From positions 1 to 34,515 of the forward strand of contig CAIPVR010000291.1 of assembly GCA_903868545.1 (NCBI GenBank): 34,515 bases of DNA, in the 5' to 3' direction. The notes under the pieces are model-generated. The model had not been told where the DNA came from and did no database searches. It saw only the letters and a program-made list of their open reading frames with translations. Shown here piece after piece: positions 32,698 to 34,515 of this stretch (position 1 is the stretch's first letter; the number at the start of each line of letters is the position of its first letter). The position numbers were made by a program, and so were the translations under genes. The DNA comes from an uncultured Actinomycetes bacterium (GTDB taxonomy: Bacteria > Actinomycetota > Acidimicrobiia > Acidimicrobiales > Microtrichaceae).

Positions 32698-33915
32698 TCA
32701 GCCGGGCACGCCCGCCGGCGGCGCGGCGGCTGCGGCGGCCTGGGCGGATGCCACCCGGCGGGCCTCCGCCTCCACGTCGCCCTTCGGGTCGAGGATCCGG
32801 ATCGCATCGTCGAGCGTCGCCACCGGACGGAGCTCGAGGTCGTCACCCGCCTCCCGTTCGATCGCCCGGCGCTCGGCGGCCGGGGTGGAGGCCGGGTAGA
32901 GGAAGAGCTTCACGCCGTTGCGCTTCACCGCCGCGACCTTCTGCTCGATCCCGCCGATCGGTCCCACGGTGCCGTCCGGCAGGATCTCGCCGGTCACGGC
33001 GACCCGCCGCCCGTCGGTCAGGGATCCCGGGGTGAGCCGGTCGATGACCGCGAGCGCCCAGGCCAGCCCGGCGGACGGCCCGGTCACCTCGCCGGAATCG
33101 ATGGTCACCTGCACGGGCGAATCGAGTCGCGGGTCGTCCGGGTCCACCGACACACCGAGCACCGGCCGCTCCGGCTCGTCGGGGGCCGCCCCGAGCGTGA
33201 TGGTCACGGTCTCGGTGGCCGCGCCCCGACGGACCCCGACCGTCGTCGGCTCGCCGGGGCGGCGGCCGTCGAGCGCCCGACCGATGTCGGAGGGCAGGGT
33301 CACGGGGCGACCGTCGACCGAGGTGATCACGTCGCCGGGCCGGAGCAGGCCGCTCGAGGGGCTGTCCTCCGACAGGGCGAGGACACGGGCCCCGTTCGCG
33401 GTGAACTCCGCCGGGTAGCCGAGGCGGTTGAGCGCCACCTTGGTGGCCACCAGCTTGGAGAGGTCCATCCGCTGCTGGTTCACCTGCTGGCTCTTCCCCC
33501 GGCCCTCCTTGCCGTACACCTCCTCCTCCGAGCGGACCTCGATCGCGTCGTCGACCGCCCCCCGGACGAGGGTGGCCACCGTGGCCCGGTCGATGAAGAC
33601 GGTGGTGAACATCACCGCACCCTTGGTGCGGAACGTCGGGGCACCCTTCACACTCACCAGGGGTTCCGACGCCCGGACCGAGCCGGGCTGGAGCAGGTAG
33701 TAGGGGGTGGGGATGAACAGGAGTCCCGCCAGGACGGCCAGCCCGACCAGGACCACCAGCAGCCAGGCCAGCCGACGTCGCGGTCGACGCGGTGCGGACC
33801 GGGTCGCGTCGGCACCGGGCCCGGGGCCCGCCGGACCGGGCCCGGGAGCGGAGGTGGGAGCGTCGGCGCCGGGATCGGCCGGGACGCCGGAGGTCGGTAG
33901 GCTGCTGTCCGTCAT
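32698..33915 (-). CDS. Membrane-anchored PDZ/LonC serine protease (YlbL-like)
   Basis: A 405-residue protease. A Pro/Gly/Ala-rich cytoplasmic start is followed by basic residues (RRPRRR) and one membrane helix at about 49-69. A PDZ domain is around 175-245 (ARVLALSEDSPSSGLLRPGD, VITSVDGRPV). The Lon-type catalytic domain has the Ser-Lys dyad S281 (GEVTGPSAGLAWAL) and K326 (IGGIEQKVAAVKRNG). No ATPase domain, as in B. subtilis YlbL and M. tuberculosis Rv3194c. It probably cleaves envelope proteins outside the membrane. ATG 33915 is the only ATG or GTG before the membrane helix, and it overlaps the start of the divergent gene. Confidence 0.93.
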   Translation of the reverse strand: MTDSSLPTSGVPADPGADAPTSAPGPGPAGPGPGADATRSAPRRPRRRLAWLLVVLVGLAVLAGLLFIPTPYYLLQPGSVRASEPLVSVKGAPTFRTKGAVMFTTVFIDRATVATLVRGAVDDAIEVRSEEEVYGKEGRGKSQQVNQQRMDLSKLVATKVALNRLGYPAEFTANGARVLALSEDSPSSGLLRPGDVITSVDGRPVTLPSDIGRALDGRRPGEPTTVGVRRGAATETVTITLGAAPDEPERPVLGVSVDPDDPRLDSPVQVTIDSGEVTGPSAGLAWALAVIDRLTPGSLTDGRRVAVTGEILPDGTVGPIGGIEQKVAAVKRNGVKLFLYPASTPAAERRAIEREAGDDLELRPVATLDDAIRILDPKGDVEAEARRVASAQAAAAAAPPAGVPG

Positions 33916-33916
33916 G
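33898..33916 (+). promoter_or_regulatory. Overlapping divergent start codons and plus-strand -10 box
   Basis: The palindrome CATG at 33913-33916 serves two genes: its reverse complement supplies the ATG of the protease (33915-33913) and its forward reading the ATG of the small membrane protein (33914-33916). A -10-like TAGGCT (33898-33903) lies 10 nt before the plus-strand start, inside the protease gene. I find no clear minus-strand promoter. Confidence 0.5.
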
Positions 33917-34225
33917 GGTGCGCTGGTCGTCGGTCTCGTCCTGGTCGTGGTGGCCTCGGTGGCCCTCGGCGCGGCCATGTTCGGGCGCCGGCCGTTGCCC
34001 CAGACTGCCACCGCCCGCAGCGGTGGCGGTCGTGCGGCTGTGACCCCACCCAGTTCGGGCGGTCGGGCGGCCCGCGGCGCCGCCAACCGCATGACGGTCA
34101 CGATCCCCACCAAGGTGAAGGTCCGCTCAGGGCTGCTCCTGCTGCTCACCGTGCTGGTGATCGCCGCCCTGGTGGGAGTGGCGCTGAGCATCGTCACCGT
34201 GCTCGGCGGCCTGGTCGTCACCTGA
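33914..34225 (+). CDS. Small two-helix membrane protein, unknown function
   Basis: A 103-residue protein with a hydrophobic N-terminus (ALVVGLVLVVVASVALGAAM, residues 3-22), a basic and Gly-rich middle (GRRPLPQTATARSGGGRAA) and a C-terminal membrane helix (about 74-100, LLLLLTVLVIAALVGVALSI). Both ends are in the membrane and the charged linker is probably inside. No family recognised. The frame is open upstream, but ATG 33914 is the only good start. The adjacent protease suggests an envelope role; this is inference. Confidence 0.7.
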   Translation: MGALVVGLVLVVVASVALGAAMFGRRPLPQTATARSGGGRAAVTPPSSGGRAARGAANRMTVTIPTKVKVRSGLLLLLTVLVIAALVGVALSIVTVLGGLVVT

Positions 34226-34271
34226 GCCCGCCGAACGACCGCCCACCGCCGGCACCGCTTCCCGCACGCGA

Positions 34272-34300
34272 CCGGACCCGGGCCGATCGCCCGGGTCCGG
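34272..34300. terminator. Hairpin between convergent genes
   Basis: A perfect 12-bp inverted repeat, CCGGACCCGGGC (34272-34283) and GCCCGGGTCCGG (34289-34300), with a 5-nt loop. It lies in the 104-nt gap between the small membrane protein (ends 34225) and the gene ending at 34330, and is likely a bidirectional terminator without a U tract. Confidence 0.75.
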
Positions 34301-34329
34301 AACAGGACGTGGGCCCGCGGCCCGGGACG

Positions 34330-34515
34330 TCAGCGACCGAACAGACCCCGGCGGGTCGGCTGGCTCGGCTCGGGCGACTCGGGAGCCGCGGCCGGCGGCG
34401 CCGGCTGGGAGGGCGCCCCGCCGGGCGGAGGCCCGGCCGGCGAGCCCGCACCGAAGGTGGTCGGCTCGGACGAGGCCGGGGAAGGTGCCGACGGACCGGG
34501 CGGCTGGGTGGGTGA
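34330..34515 (-). CDS. C-terminal end of a Pro-rich protein (partial)
   Basis: The window cuts this gene. The last 61 codons are visible, with a TGA at 34332-34330. The reading is rich in Pro, Ala, Ser and Gly (SEPTTFGAGSPAGPPPGGAP) and ends SQPTRRGLFGR. This is a disordered tail, so the family cannot be named. The frame stays open for the whole visible stretch and a good terminator follows, which supports a real gene end. Confidence 0.5.
   Translation of the reverse strand, partial: SPTQPPGPSAPSPASSEPTTFGAGSPAGPPPGGAPSQPAPPAAAPESPEPSQPTRRGLFGR

Noticed and set aside
34309-34515. Plus-strand open frame at the right edge
   Set aside because: Arg/Gly-rich shadow; the minus strand gives a clean stop followed by a terminator.

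Overview
This 34.5 kb window is a continuous, very GC-rich, gene-dense piece of chromosome from an actinobacterium. The class Acidimicrobiia is my best guess, made from gene content only. Actinobacterial signs are a UPF0182 protein next to a PDZ/Lon-type protease (the pairing known from Mycobacterium Rv3193c-Rv3194c), a DUF2786 protein paired with a HELAH metallohydrolase, a DivIVA-type coiled-coil protein, an H1-like protein with a HupB-style PAKK tail, and many leaderless genes. In at least 12 of about 20 likely transcription-unit starts, a TANNNT -10 box lies 6-8 nt before the ATG or GTG. Genes inside transcription units more often show a Shine-Dalgarno sequence. No gene-free stretch exceeds 300 bases; the longest is 8850-9105. 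I see no CRISPR array, insertion sequence, integrase or broken gene.

Layout. 40-3061: an initiator tRNA gene, a GNAT acetyltransferase, and two VapBC-type toxin-antitoxin modules on either side of surE. The second module has a perfect 12-bp inverted-repeat operator over its promoter. 3067-8849: an SDR oxidoreductase is divergent from a type II NADH dehydrogenase followed 6 nt later by a GH15 glucoamylase/trehalase-like enzyme. A long hairpin separates these from galM and an H1-like gene. 9106-15149: a SHOCT membrane protein lies upstream of an 897-residue protein that joins a helical plus beta-rich region to a GT-B glycosyltransferase. A TIM-barrel isomerase/2-hydroxyacid dehydrogenase pair and a lipoprotein hydrolase follow. 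15195-20165: a DapB-fold dehydrogenase, a crotonase, a metallo-beta-lactamase-fold hydrolase, a helical-repeat hypothetical protein and msrA. 20283-24100: a membrane class III adenylate cyclase overlaps, tail to tail, a metallohydrolase/DUF2786 operon; a CHAD protein follows. 24162-34515: a K+-independent proton pyrophosphatase, a DedA protein, UPF0182, a DivIVA/coiled-coil protein whose C-terminus looks like phage Mu gpF, a PDZ/LonC protease, a small membrane protein whose start codon overlaps that of the protease gene, and the Pro-rich end of a gene running off the window.

How the genes may work together. The region from DedA to the PDZ protease looks like a cell-envelope block: membrane proteins, a membrane-anchored protease and a DivIVA-type scaffold. 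The CHAD protein (a polyphosphate-binding fold) and the pyrophosphatase are adjacent and could share phosphate or pyrophosphate metabolism. GH15, galM and the glycosyltransferase fusion point to glucan or exopolysaccharide metabolism. The most unusual items are the DivIVA-MuF chimera (30425-32599) and the glycosyltransferase fusion (9521-12214).
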